A stretch of 30,000 nt of DNA. Origin: Chromera velia. Its lineage: Eukaryota; Sar; Chromeraceae. A program made the translations under genes and the position numbers. Positions 21,143 through 30,000 of this stretch are shown here, one piece after another (within the stretch, counting starts at the first letter, position 1; each line of letters starts with the position of its first letter). The stretch is taken from the NCBI GenBank assembly GCA_018398765.1, contig JAHBMJ010001273.1:31212-61211 (forward strand). The letters run 5' to 3'. Under the pieces are notes generated by a model, which was not told where the DNA came from, searched no databases, and saw nothing but the letters and a program-made list of their open reading frames with translations.

Positions 21143-22097
21143 CGCGCGCGCGCTTTCTCTCTTTCCCTCTATCTCTCTGTGCATGTGCGTGAAAAAGACA
21201 AAGAAGGAGAGCACGTATGCCTCTGCGTTGGTGTGCCTGCCTGCCTGCAGGGTATTTGAAGCAGACAGTGACGATCAAGGCATGCCTCCATCGGTTCTGC
21301 GCGGAGTGTATCGAGAAGTGCCTCAGAAGCGGGTCTGTCTATCTGGCTGTCTATCTGTCTGTCTGTCTGTCTGTCTGTCTGTTGTGTTCATGAAGAAAAG
21401 GAAGGAGAAGAAGAAGAAACATATAGTCTGTCTGTTGGGGGGGGGGCAGGGGTTTTGTCGGTTTAGTCTGTCTTGCGTCTCTACATGCAAGGAACCGATG
21501 TGCAAGCAACAGACGAACATCCTGTAGGAGGGTTTTGCAACGGTGTGGAACGAAGACCATCGTCTTTAAGGGTCTTTCATTTGATATCCTTGTGTGTGTG
21601 TGTTTGTGTGTGTGTGTGCGTGCGTGCAGAGGAAGGGAATGTCCGCAGTGTCGCTTCAGAATCGGCAGCCGCAGAGAGTGCAGGCCCGACCCTATTTATG
21701 ACGGGATGGTCCGCAGACTTTTTCCAGATGTGGAGGTCAGTCTGGGACACACAAAAAGTTTCATCCGGGACGTTTCCGCTATGTGAAGATGAGCGAAGGA
21801 TCTTACAAACTTTCGTGAAGCACTTTTCGCCCCTCTCTGCTGCTGACAGCGTAGAAAAGGACACCCCACTAATTTTCTGTTTGGTGCATGACGTCGGAAT
21901 GGTGTGGAGACTATTTCCTGAATATTCAAAGTGTCATGCATCAATTTTCGCAAAGACAGTGTAGGAAAGAAGGAAGGGAGAAGAGAAGTTCGGGGAGAGA
22001 TGTTGAGGGAGGGTCGTCGGGCTGCGGGCGCCGCTCTTTGGGTGCACACAGAGACTCTGTAACTCTCTCTCTCTCTCTCTCTCTCTCCCTCTCCCTC

Positions 22098-22128
<31 letters not shown>

Positions 22129-24421
22129 GTGCTTGAGAGAAAAGACAGACGGAGGTACCGAGAGTGACTGTTTGCGTGTCTGTCGACTGTAGCCTCTCTC
22201 TGTATCTATGCGCGTGCAGGCGTACGTGAGTGTGCTTATGCTTCTCTGAGCATGTGTATGCGTGAGTGCAGGAGTTTGAGCGCCAACAGGAGCAGAAGGC
22301 TCAGAGCGTGATGATGAACCTCTCACAGCAACAGCAGCAGCAGAACCGCATGGGAATGGGCACTGTGCCAATGGGAGGGGGCGCCAGCTCCGAGCAGACC
22401 CCAAGCAAGAAGAGGGTCAGTGTCGCTGGCGGTCTGTCCTTCCAATATGTTTCTGTCCGTTCCTTCATTTTGTCTGTCCTTTTTTCCTTCCCTCAGCCCT
22501 CTTCTCTTCTGCGATCCTCATTTGTGTCCTCTGAATGGGTTGGGTTCTCCTTGGTTCACTGGGAGCTTTGCTCTCTCTTTTTTCGTTCCCGTGGTCGTGT
22601 GTGCAAACATAACGCCAGGACAGCCTCAAGCTCTTTTCATTTTTTTGTCTCGTACTTTGTTCATGCCCTCTTTCCGTCTACCTGCATTGCTCTATTTTTG
22701 CAGGTGGTCGGCAATGAAGAAGGTGAGTCGAGAGAACGCGCGTTGGGAGATGCGAAGAGGGGCTAAGGGGGGGCGAGACAAGAAGGTGTCTGAGAATGTT
22801 TGATGACTTTTGTTAGGAAGGAGATTGTTGTCAGTGGATGTTGAAAGTGAAAACAGAAGCAAGCAGGCATGCAGACAGACAGTGAAACAGACAGCCACAG
22901 ACAGATACGGGCGAGTCAGGAAGGAAGTTGTGGGCCTGTGGGAAAAGTTTTTCTCTCGACCTGTTAGTCGCTTTCAGGGTTTTCTGCGTTCTGTGTATGA
23001 GAGTGAATACGTGGAAACAATTCTGTGTTCCCGTGTGTAACTGCGTTCAGGTCACCCGACTCCCTTCTCGGTTACGCCTTCTGCGATGGTGCCCTCTGCC
23101 AGGAGTGGAGGGAACGAGGGGAGGAGAATGTCGGAAAGACTCTCCTCTCAAACACAAACCCGGGGAGGGGGGTCTGTGGGGGGAGGGGGGGAGAGAGAGT
23201 TGACACCCAACGGGAGTTTTGCAATGGGGGGCGTGAGGAGAGCCCCTCCCCCTGGGGCAGCAGGCACAGCGCCGTTCCGGTTGGTCCTGGCTGCAGATCC
23301 CGATCCGTTGGCGCTCTCTCTGTCGGGCTTGGAGGGGGGCGAGAGTCTAGAGATACTGGATCCCCAGGTCCGTCTCGTCTCTTCTGCATGTGAGGTTGGA
23401 TGTCTGTCTGTCTGCTTGTAGAGTGTCCGTGTGATGGGAAGAGGCTGTGTTGCGAGAAATGATGAACCTCTTTCTTCCCACTGCTCTCCGCTCTTTCTGC
23501 ATCTTGCGAGCGAAGTGCGTGCGAATGGAGTTCTCTGTTGGGAGAGGACTGGAATGAAATTCGGTCTCCGTATTAGTGGAAGCTTCTCTCTCTCTTCTTT
23601 GTGTGTGTGAATGTGAAATGAACACATCGACTAAGGATTGCTGCAAAGGTGGATGAATCGATTCTTCGATGGGTGAACGGACCGACGGTTGAATGGATGG
23701 ATGGATGCAGGAAGTGGAGTCTGCTGGAAGACTTCGAGTCCGGCATCTCTGCAGGTGGGGGGGATGGGAGGGAGAGATGAAGAAATAGGCGGCCTGCTGG
23801 GTGGAGGGACAAGAGTTGGATGGGTGGTCGGACCTGCTCATCGCGCCTCTTTGCGCGGTTCCTTTTTTCATCCAGTCGTCTTTTTTTCTCTCAAGAGAAG
23901 TTTTGCTATCGAAATGGGTCGCAACATCAGACCAGAATGTGAAGGTTTCCTTTTGGCATGACCCCTGTGGTCCCTTTTTGCGGTTCCTTCTCTTCTCTGC
24001 AGGTTTGCTGCGAGGCGTCTCGGCCTCCCTCTCCCTCTGCTGACAAGTCCTCCCGAGGAAGAGCCAATCGCCCTGAGGGCAGAGAGGGTAAGTCGGCGGA
24101 GCATGTCTCGACAAATCCATTGAAGTAGAATCACTGTTGGGGAAGAATCGCCTCATGAAAGCATTCTCATGGAGCACTTACTTTCCGAGCCGGTACTCGA
24201 AGAGAGGAATGCATTGAAGTGAGAAATTTGGGGAAGTTGTGGGAAAAAGAGGATTGATGCGTGCGTACGTGTGTGTGTGTGTGTGTGTGTGTGTCTGTGT
24301 GTCTGTGTCTGTCTGTGTTTTGTGCGCGCGCGTTTGTGTCTGTGTATATGTGTGCATGGGACACTGTGTGTAGCTGTGTATCTGTGTGTGTGAAAGAGAG
24401 AGTGTGTGTGTGAGAGAGAGA

Positions 24422-24452
<31 letters not shown>

Positions 24453-24501
24453 TGTGTGTGTGTGTGCGTGTGTGTGTGTGTTTGTGTGTGCGTGTGTGTG
24501 T

Positions 24502-24540
<39 letters not shown>

Positions 24541-24816
24541 TGTGTTTTGTGCGCGCGCGTTTGTGTCTCTGTATATGTGTGCATGGGACACTGTGTGTAT
24601 CTGTGTATCTGTGTGTGTGAGAGGGAGAGTGTGTGAGAGAGAGAAAGTGTGTGTGAGTGAGAGAGAGTGTGTGTGAGCGTGTGTGAGAGAGAGACAGTGT
24701 GTGTGAGTGTGTGTGAGAGAGAGAGAGTGTGGTGTGTGAGTGTGTGTGTGAGAGAGAGTGTGTGTGAGTGTGTGAGTGAGAGAGAGAGAGTGTGTGTGAG
24801 TGTGTGAGTGTGTGTG

Positions 24817-24876
<60 letters not shown>

Positions 24877-26351
24877 TGTGTGTGTGTGTGTGTGTGAGTG
24901 TGTGTGTGAGTGTGTGTGATGACACTCCCTATGGGCGTTTCTCCTTTCCTCTCCGTTGCTACTTTCGTCTTTTTCTTGTACGCCGTCCTTTCTTTGTCCG
25001 TCCGCTTTCTCTTTCCGGCATGGAAACGGCATGGAACGACATGGAAACAGATGCCCCCTGACGGATAGAGACTTGACTGTGTGCATGCATGAGAGAGGAA
25101 GCAGTGTCGGAGGAGGGTGAGTGCGCGCGCACGCAGACTTTCTTTTTCTCTCACACTCTCTGTTTGAGTTTGATTGCTTGCAGGGAGGAGAAGACCTCCC
25201 AGATGCCATGGGGCTCTCAGAAGTTCACGCGAGGGTGGGTGGGTGGGTGGTTCTCCTGCATGGTGTTTGCATGTTGTTCTTCTTTTGTTTATTCGTGACC
25301 CTCGTTCGTTCGTTTCCTTATCGTGCCCTTCTCCTCTCGTCTCGTCCCGTTTGGTTTTCTGACCAATGTCCTGTGCCTTCATCTGCTCCACACGTTCTTT
25401 ACCTCGCTGCTCTCTCTAAAGGAAGGACTTGGTCCAGTGACGGGATCATCGATGCATTATGTGAGGTCTCTTGGGTGGGGGGCAAGCGAGAGAAGGTAGC
25501 CAATGGGCAGGTGAGGGCGTGGGTGGCTGAGTGACGAGTTGATGCGGGATGAAAATAAAAATTTTACGTCTTTCTTCTGTGAGGGTTACCTTTGCGTATG
25601 TATGTGTGTGTGGGTGTCTACTTCCCTCCCTGTGCAGAGTGGGGTCCCCCCCTCAGCTGCCATGACGGTCTTCTACAGAGTACGTGCACCTGTGGAGAAG
25701 GAAAAAGACAAGGAAGAGGAGGGAGAGAAGGAGAAAGAGGACGAAACGATGGGTGCAAAAGATTCTCCAGAGGAGACGGCAAAGAACGTGCCCCCGGAGG
25801 GAACCATGGCAGAGGCAGAGGGTGCAGATGAAGGCGGCGTCGGCACAGCCCCAAAGGGAGAGCGGTTAGCTGCAGAAGGGGGCCAACCGCAGCCAGAGAC
25901 AGCACTGCAGCAAGCAGATAGTGCGAAGGATTCACCCGGCGTCTCCGCAGAAGGTGAAGAAAGAGAACCAGATTCGGTTCCTCATTCTCAACCAGCTGAA
26001 TCACATTGTACTAACCCAAACCCGCCAGCCGTCTCTGTATCTCTCCAAGCAGAGACAGCTGCTGCCGATCCTTTCCCCACAGCCCCTTTCTCGTCTCCTC
26101 AAGACGTCCCCCAAGCCTCGTCTTCGTCCTCTGCCGAGGCCTTTGTGGGTGCTGCGCCTGCCCAGGCAGAGCCTTTCTCTGAAGCTCCCCCTCCCCAGCA
26201 GACAGTGCTTCCATCTCCTGTCGTCCCAATGGAAACAGACGCGGCTGCCCCGACAGTGTCCCCTTTCCAGCAGGGCTCTCAGGCAGAGGAGGCAATTGGG
26301 GCCGCTTTTTCGCCTATTCGCATTCCGCCTGCTCCCTCACAAGAAGAGTAG
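20827..26351 (+). CDS. RING1/RNF2-like Polycomb-type E3 ubiquitin ligase, RING plus RAWUL (613 aa)
   Basis: Eleven exons: 20827-21013, 21251-21332, 21630-21735, 22272-22415, 22704-22722, 23051-23367, 23711-23754, 24003-24087, 25184-25238, 25422-25510, 25638-26351. All introns are GT-AG with matching phases, and 1,842 bases give 613 residues with no stop. The RING is C3HC4: Cys58, Cys61, Cys74, His76, Cys79, Cys82, Cys94, Cys97, with [19 protein letters not shown] and [20 protein letters not shown]. These are hallmarks of RING1/RNF2 and plant RING1 rather than generic RINGs. After a Gln-rich and Gly-rich linker, residues about 255-394 read as a RAWUL ubiquitin-like fold ([55 protein letters not shown]). 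In animals this pairing forms the PRC1 ligase for histone H2A, with RAWUL binding CBX/PHC-type partners. Residues 395-613 are an acidic, Pro/Glu/Ser tail unusual for the family. The chosen ATG has a strong gcagccATGG context. Least certain is the exon 9 donor, picked among four GTs by frame and RAWUL fit. Confidence 0.88.
21094..21153. repeat. (CT)n-(CG)n tract in intron 1 of the RING1-like gene
   Basis: About 34 bases of CT repeats run directly into about 27 bases of uninterrupted CG repeats, roughly 80 bases after exon 1. Alternating CG of this length favours Z-DNA, and CT repeats can form H-DNA. Confidence 0.9.
21342..21382. repeat. (CTGT)n repeat after the exon 2 donor
   Basis: CTGT tetramers start within ten bases of the exon 2 donor of the RING1-like gene, so the 5' splice site sits at the edge of a microsatellite. 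Confidence 0.85.
21586..21628. repeat. (GT)n repeat forming the exon 3 acceptor tract
   Basis: A GT/GC run leads directly into the gcag acceptor of exon 3 at 21629, replacing an ordinary polypyrimidine tract. Confidence 0.8.
22060..22132. repeat. (CT)n-(GT)n microsatellite in intron 3
   Basis: CT repeats are followed by GT repeats within the 536-base intron before exon 4 of the RING1-like gene. Confidence 0.88.
24268..24919. repeat. 650-bp (GT)n/(GA)n block with an internal 227-bp duplication
   Basis: Most of the intron between exons 8 and 9 of the RING1-like gene is GT and GA repeats. A recognisable unit (TGTGTTTTGTGCGCGCGCG ... GTGTGCATGGGACACTGTG) occurs at 24314 and again at 24541, an offset of 227 bases, showing a segmental tandem duplication of the microsatellite. 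The His/Thr- and Ser/Leu-rich open frames seen on the opposite strand are artefacts of this tract. Confidence 0.9.
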
Positions 26352-27209
26352 ACATCCGCCCCCACATTGAAGAGTGGAGTGAAACCTCGATTAAAACCCC
26401 CCTTCACGCAAGCCATTGACTCTGGAAGGGAGTGTGTGGAGGCGGAGTTTGTGTTGTCTGGATGTGTTTGTTTGTCTATGGCGTCTACATCGGACTCCAA
26501 GTTGTCGCCTCGTCCGCCCTCTGCGTGCGTTAGACTGATTCAGCCTACGAGTTAACTCCCTAGTTCAGCTGTAAGTTATTGTTAGGATTCGGATTTTACA
26601 AGTTCCAAATTCGTTGATACGTCTTTAACGCTAGCTTAAACGCTTGCCTCAGCGAACTTCTGGAAGAGGACTCAGGACTTGGCTAGAGAGCTGAGAACTG
26701 AGAAATTCTAACTTGATGATCGATAAACTTAATTTTTTAACGCAGTGTTTTTGTAGCATAGCATAGCATTATTGATTGATTTGATTGATTTATTATAATG
26801 TTCCAGATTTTTTCCCTAGTAACTGGCTACTATATATACATATCTCCTAGCATATCTCAGATTGATTGATTAATGTTTATCCTAGTCTGTTATCTATATA
26901 AGAAATATTTTCCCCGTACTTCCCCGTTATACTAGTAGAATCACTTAATTACCCCCATTAATTTAAGTTTCTAGCTAATCCTCGCTTTAACCCAGCGTTA
27001 TACAGGTCTCAATACCCGTCTCATGCTAATCATAGACAATCACATTCAAGTTTATAAAGTTTTACATAAACTTTAAGTTTAAATCAAGTATTAAGTGACA
27101 GTAAGTGATAAGTGATAAGTGACTCAAATTTAGTGGTGCCTTTGAGCACTGTTACGCCGTTTTGTCTTGTAGAGGTCGCCCCTGGCGGCCCGCATACGGT
27201 AAGGGGGTG
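26352..27209. other. 3' flank of the RING1-like gene and intergenic DNA
   Basis: GC content falls and the stretch becomes AT-rich after about 26550. It has short repeats (GCATA at 26757-26768, TGATT around 26772-26793) and no recognisable gene. The first part is probably the 3' UTR; no clear canonical poly(A) signal decides its end. Confidence 0.55.
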
Positions 27210-28042
27210 TAGGGCTGGGAAAAGGTTCATTGAGAAAAGGTTCAAATCTGAAAAAGTGAACCTGTTGAACCTGTTTTGAACCTGTTGAACCTGTTTTGAA
27301 CCTGTTTTGGAGGCCAGACGCGCGGCCACTGGCACAAAGCCGGCCAGGCCCGCGCCGCCCGCGGCCTATATAGGTGAAATAAGGAGCCGGAGCCGCGTGC
27401 ACAGCAATTGTCCCCAGCCGGTTCAATCTATTATGTCAGACAGATGCATGTCAGCATATGTCAGCATCATATATCAGCATGAAAACTCATGCTGACGGTT
27501 GCAGAAGTGAAGAAGTACACGTGACTTGGGGGCCATGAGGCCATTAGGGGGAGTAGGGGGGGGGGCAACAGGCCGGGCCGGGAGCAGCAAGTCAAAGAGG
27601 CGGCGGTATACGGAGAGGGAGGGGGGGAGCAGGGGCCGCGGGGCAACCGGTGAGCAGATGAAAGAAAGAAAGAAACGCTGTGACGGTCTTATGTTGACTA
27701 AATTGTTATAGTTGATAAGATCATATAAATTTAATTATGGCATTTTCCAATTTTTTTAGGCTTTTTTGATTAATAATTTTCGACTATAAACAGTGAATAA
27801 CTTGAGACTAGCACCTAATGTGAGCACAAATATTGATTTAAACTATTTAAAAACACTACTAAGGCATAGATTCTATAATAAAACGTTCTAAAAATGCATT
27901 AAAACCTAATTTAAAGGCATAAAATAACACGAAAAAATAAGGTTTCTATTAATTAAAACTTAAAAGTGAACCTGTTTTTGAACCTGATTCAGGTTCATTA
28001 CTTCGAAGTGAACCTTGAACCTTGAACCTTTTCCTAGCACTA
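27210..28042 (-). mobile_element. Non-autonomous hAT derivative (internal deletion copy), 833 bp
   Basis: Read on the - strand, 28042 to about 27545 equals the left end of the large hAT element (2147-2650), and about 27530 to 27210 equals its right end (8128-8454). The two ends are fused directly, so about 5.5 kb including all transposase sequence is missing. At the fusion, the large element reads catggcccccacc on the left side and taagtcacgtg on the right, while this copy reads catggcccccaagtcacgtg, with little or no microhomology. It keeps the TAGNGCT ends and the GGTTCA arrays, and so could be moved by a transposase supplied in trans. Flanks agggggtg (27202-27209) and tgggggtg (28046-28053) might be a target duplication, the latter offset by 3 bases. 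Confidence 0.92.
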
Positions 28043-29183
28043 ACCTGGGGGTGTGCCCCATCGCTGAGGCTCAGAACATACCCCGTGGCCCACCTGGAAT
28101 CAAAAGCTCTTACATATGTCATGAGCTAGTCATGATATAAAAGAGGCTAAGCTAGATGACGGCAGAAAGACTCAGTGCTAAACTGATCGACTCCAGAAGG
28201 TTCAGAAGGTTTACTAGTCAAGATCATCAAGATATACTTCGATTAACCAATCAATCTAATTCCACCTCATTCAATCTAATTCAATCTCATTCTAGAACAG
28301 TTGTTTTCATCCCTGCACTTGACAGAGAATCAAACCAATAGAATCAAACATAATATGCAAATAGACTGAATTTATGTAAGACAGAACAACCTGAAGCTAC
28401 AGGACAGCAGCTACAAGACAACATCTATGTCCCAGAGTTAATCAATCTGCAAGGCAGTCGAACTCCCATCATAGCACGGGAGGACCAAAACCCCGGGACT
28501 GAGGGCACTCAAACACCTACAGGGAGGCCCGCATCGCATCGGCACATGTGGAATGCCTGAGCCCACTGGCATGCTGGCGTCGTCATCCGACCCGAGTCGT
28601 CCTGGCACCGCCAGGCAGTCCAGGACACATGTAATACTACTAAGCCTTAGTAGAATCTAGGTTCCGAGTCTAATGAATATTTGCATGAAATAAAAAGTGG
28701 TTGACAGGAGAAGGATTCAAGAAACTAAATCAAAATGCAATCAACTACATATTCTCTAACTAACTAACTAAGCTAACAAATAGTAGCAACTAGGTTACTA
28801 ATTGAGTACGTAGAAGTATACTGTAAATAACATGCAGGTTGTTTTCTTTAAAATTTTAAACGTTAACTTTGTTGCTGGTTTGGTAGTCATATAATTATGA
28901 TAGTGCATATGCTGCATGTATCCTAGCATGTATCAGAGTTTAGTATTATTATGACTATAGATCCAGCTAATGTGTACTAAGTTAAAAAAAAATTTACATT
29001 GTTAGTGCTTAATTATATAGCTATTGTTGACGGTCGCTTGTCTTCAGAACTCTCGCTCCTTGCAAAGACAACTCGATTTATAACATTGCGTTGCCCTCTT
29101 CTGGCGCAGCCACAGTTGCAGCAAGACAGAAGTAAACCCGGGAGAAGAGGAAGCTAGACCCAGAAAGCCAAATCTACCGGCAA
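28043..29183. other. Intergenic stretch, mostly AT-rich, with a GC-rich island at 28450-28630
   Basis: No gene is recognised. Bases 28225-28300 repeat a CAATCTAATTC-type motif. The GC-rich island holds a perfect small hairpin, CCTGGC-acc-GCCAGG (about 28599-28613), and reads as neither a tRNA nor a known RNA. Bases 29030-29183 probably form the 3' UTR of the - strand channel gene. Confidence 0.5.
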
Positions 29184-30000
29184 CTAAAAAAAAAATACAC
29201 ATAAACAATCAACCATGGACAGCGCGGTTTCGATCACCGAGACCAGCGATGCCCCAATAAAAAGACTAAAATTTCCCCCGAGATTACCAAACAAAGTCGA
29301 AAGAGGGGTGGCCAGCGTAGCGCTGTGGTGCTCCACATTGAAGCTCTCAAAGCCGATTGTCAACTCGCTCATCGCGGGGCCCTGGCTTCCCTGCCTGTTT
29401 CCGGTCCAAGACTTTACCAAGGTCAAAATCTGCTTCGGCTGGGGAGTGGATGCCGATTTGAGCTGAGCCGTGAAAACTTCTCGCTTGCAAGGTATCTTAC
29501 ACGTGGTCTGACACTCCGCGTAGGCCTCTGTCTCGTCGTATTCAACGCATTCGGGCCTATCCTCATTGAACTTCTTCTTGCGACCACTGGGGATGAGCAG
29601 ATGCTCTAGTAACAGCGTGCTGCAGAGTTTGTCTTGGAGGCCCCCGGCTGTGCCTTGAAATCTGCAGCTGCACTTGCAGATTCGTGCAGCTCCCAGACAG
29701 GCTTTGATGCAACTCTCGGAAGAGTATAGGGAGAAGGGAGGGAGAAGGGGTAGTGACTTTTCATCATTTACACACCCCTCATTTCCCTCTGGCAGTCGTG
29801 TGACTACCGTTTTGCGAACTGCAATCTTATGGGACATATTTGCTCCAAGCTCGAAGGCGTCGTCCATATTCGGAGGTTCATTGTGCGGATGCACGGCGAC
29901 TCGAAACGTCGGAGGGAAAGCCTCAGGATTAAAATATTCATCCGGCTGCAAGTCTATCTGAAGATGCAGTGTGGAGCTGTGTCCGATTCGTTGGCTGAGA
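29184..30000 (-). CDS. DEG/ENaC (amiloride-sensitive) sodium channel subunit, C-terminal part
   Basis: The frame is open from the window edge (29999) to TAG at 29184-29186, about 271 residues; the N-terminus and first membrane helix lie outside. Family marks appear in order. First is STLHLQIDLQPDEYF then FRVAVHPHNEPP, matching the conserved 'HxxDEPP' strand. Next come IAVRKTVVTRLP, YSSESCIKACLGAARICKCS (thumb-domain Cys pattern), ECQTTCKIPCKREVF, and finally GNLGGNFSLFIGASLVSVIE. The last is the TM2 signature, with the G-A-S selectivity-filter triplet as in ASIC/degenerin channels. These trimeric channels conduct Na+ across the plasma membrane, gated by acid, peptides or force; the gating here is unknown. 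The protein stops right after TM2 (VDCLCVFFF) with almost no cytoplasmic tail. A splice out of this exon near 29216 is possible. The family is largely animal, so its presence is notable if the host is a protist. Confidence 0.9.
   Translation of the reverse strand, partial: LSQRIGHSSTLHLQIDLQPDEYFNPEAFPPTFRVAVHPHNEPPNMDDAFELGANMSHKIAVRKTVVTRLPEGNEGCVNDEKSLPLLPPFSLYSSESCIKACLGAARICKCSCRFQGTAGGLQDKLCSTLLLEHLLIPSGRKKKFNEDRPECVEYDETEAYAECQTTCKIPCKREVFTAQLKSASTPQPKQILTLVKSWTGNRQGSQGPAMSELTIGFESFNVEHHSATLATPLSTLFGNLGGNFSLFIGASLVSVIETALSMVDCLCVFFF

Noticed and set aside
24153-25391. Long - strand open frames rich in His/Thr and Ser/Leu (up to about 400 residues)
   Set aside because: They are translations of the (GT)n/(GA)n microsatellite in an intron of the RING1-like gene, open in several frames at once.
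28440-28475. tRNA-like B-box resemblance (GCAGTCGAACTCCC)
   Set aside because: No matching A box, acceptor stem or cloverleaf could be drawn around it.

Overview
The window looks like nuclear DNA from a complex eukaryote. Genes carry many short GT-AG introns, coding sequence is rich in Gln, Ser, Gly, Glu and Arg runs, and introns are full of (CT)n, (GT)n and (GAAA)n tracts. No bacterial-style operons, rRNA or tRNA genes, CRISPR arrays, LTR elements or virus-like elements were seen. The style (small introns, low-complexity proteins, TGCATGCA motifs in a GC-rich promoter) would suit an alveolate such as a chromerid alga. That is an inference, and the protein content alone does not settle the organism.

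Layout. Bases 1-1950 hold the 3' half of a decayed LINE reverse transcriptase gene on the + strand. Bases 2147-8454 are one hAT-superfamily DNA transposon whose spliced transposase gene runs on the - strand and ends in a BAH-like domain. A 2.1-kb foldback element with long inverted arms (3789-5915) is nested in that transposase. Bases 9015-12140 and 13083-19160 are two multi-exon host genes on the - strand, reconstructed here from splice sites and matching phases. Both are unrecognised: one has a CxxC pair near each end of its long last exon, the other is a roughly 1,000-residue low-complexity protein with basic, nuclear-type patches. A 1.67-kb divergent intergenic region with a CpG-rich core separates the second of these from an 11-exon + strand gene (20827-26351). 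That gene encodes a RING1/RNF2-like Polycomb-type E3 ligase with an N-terminal C3HC4 RING and a RAWUL-like ubiquitin fold. Bases 27210-28042 are an internally deleted, non-autonomous copy of the same hAT family in opposite orientation. The window ends inside a - strand gene for a DEG/ENaC-family sodium channel (29184 to beyond 30000).

The best-supported host genes are the RING1-like ligase, a likely histone H2A ubiquitin ligase, and the DEG/ENaC channel. The two - strand genes share a head-to-head (divergent) or tandem arrangement with the ligase, but no pathway link can be read from sequence. The most unusual object is the hAT transposase with a C-terminal chromatin-reader-like domain, together with its deletion derivative that keeps both ends and no coding sequence.
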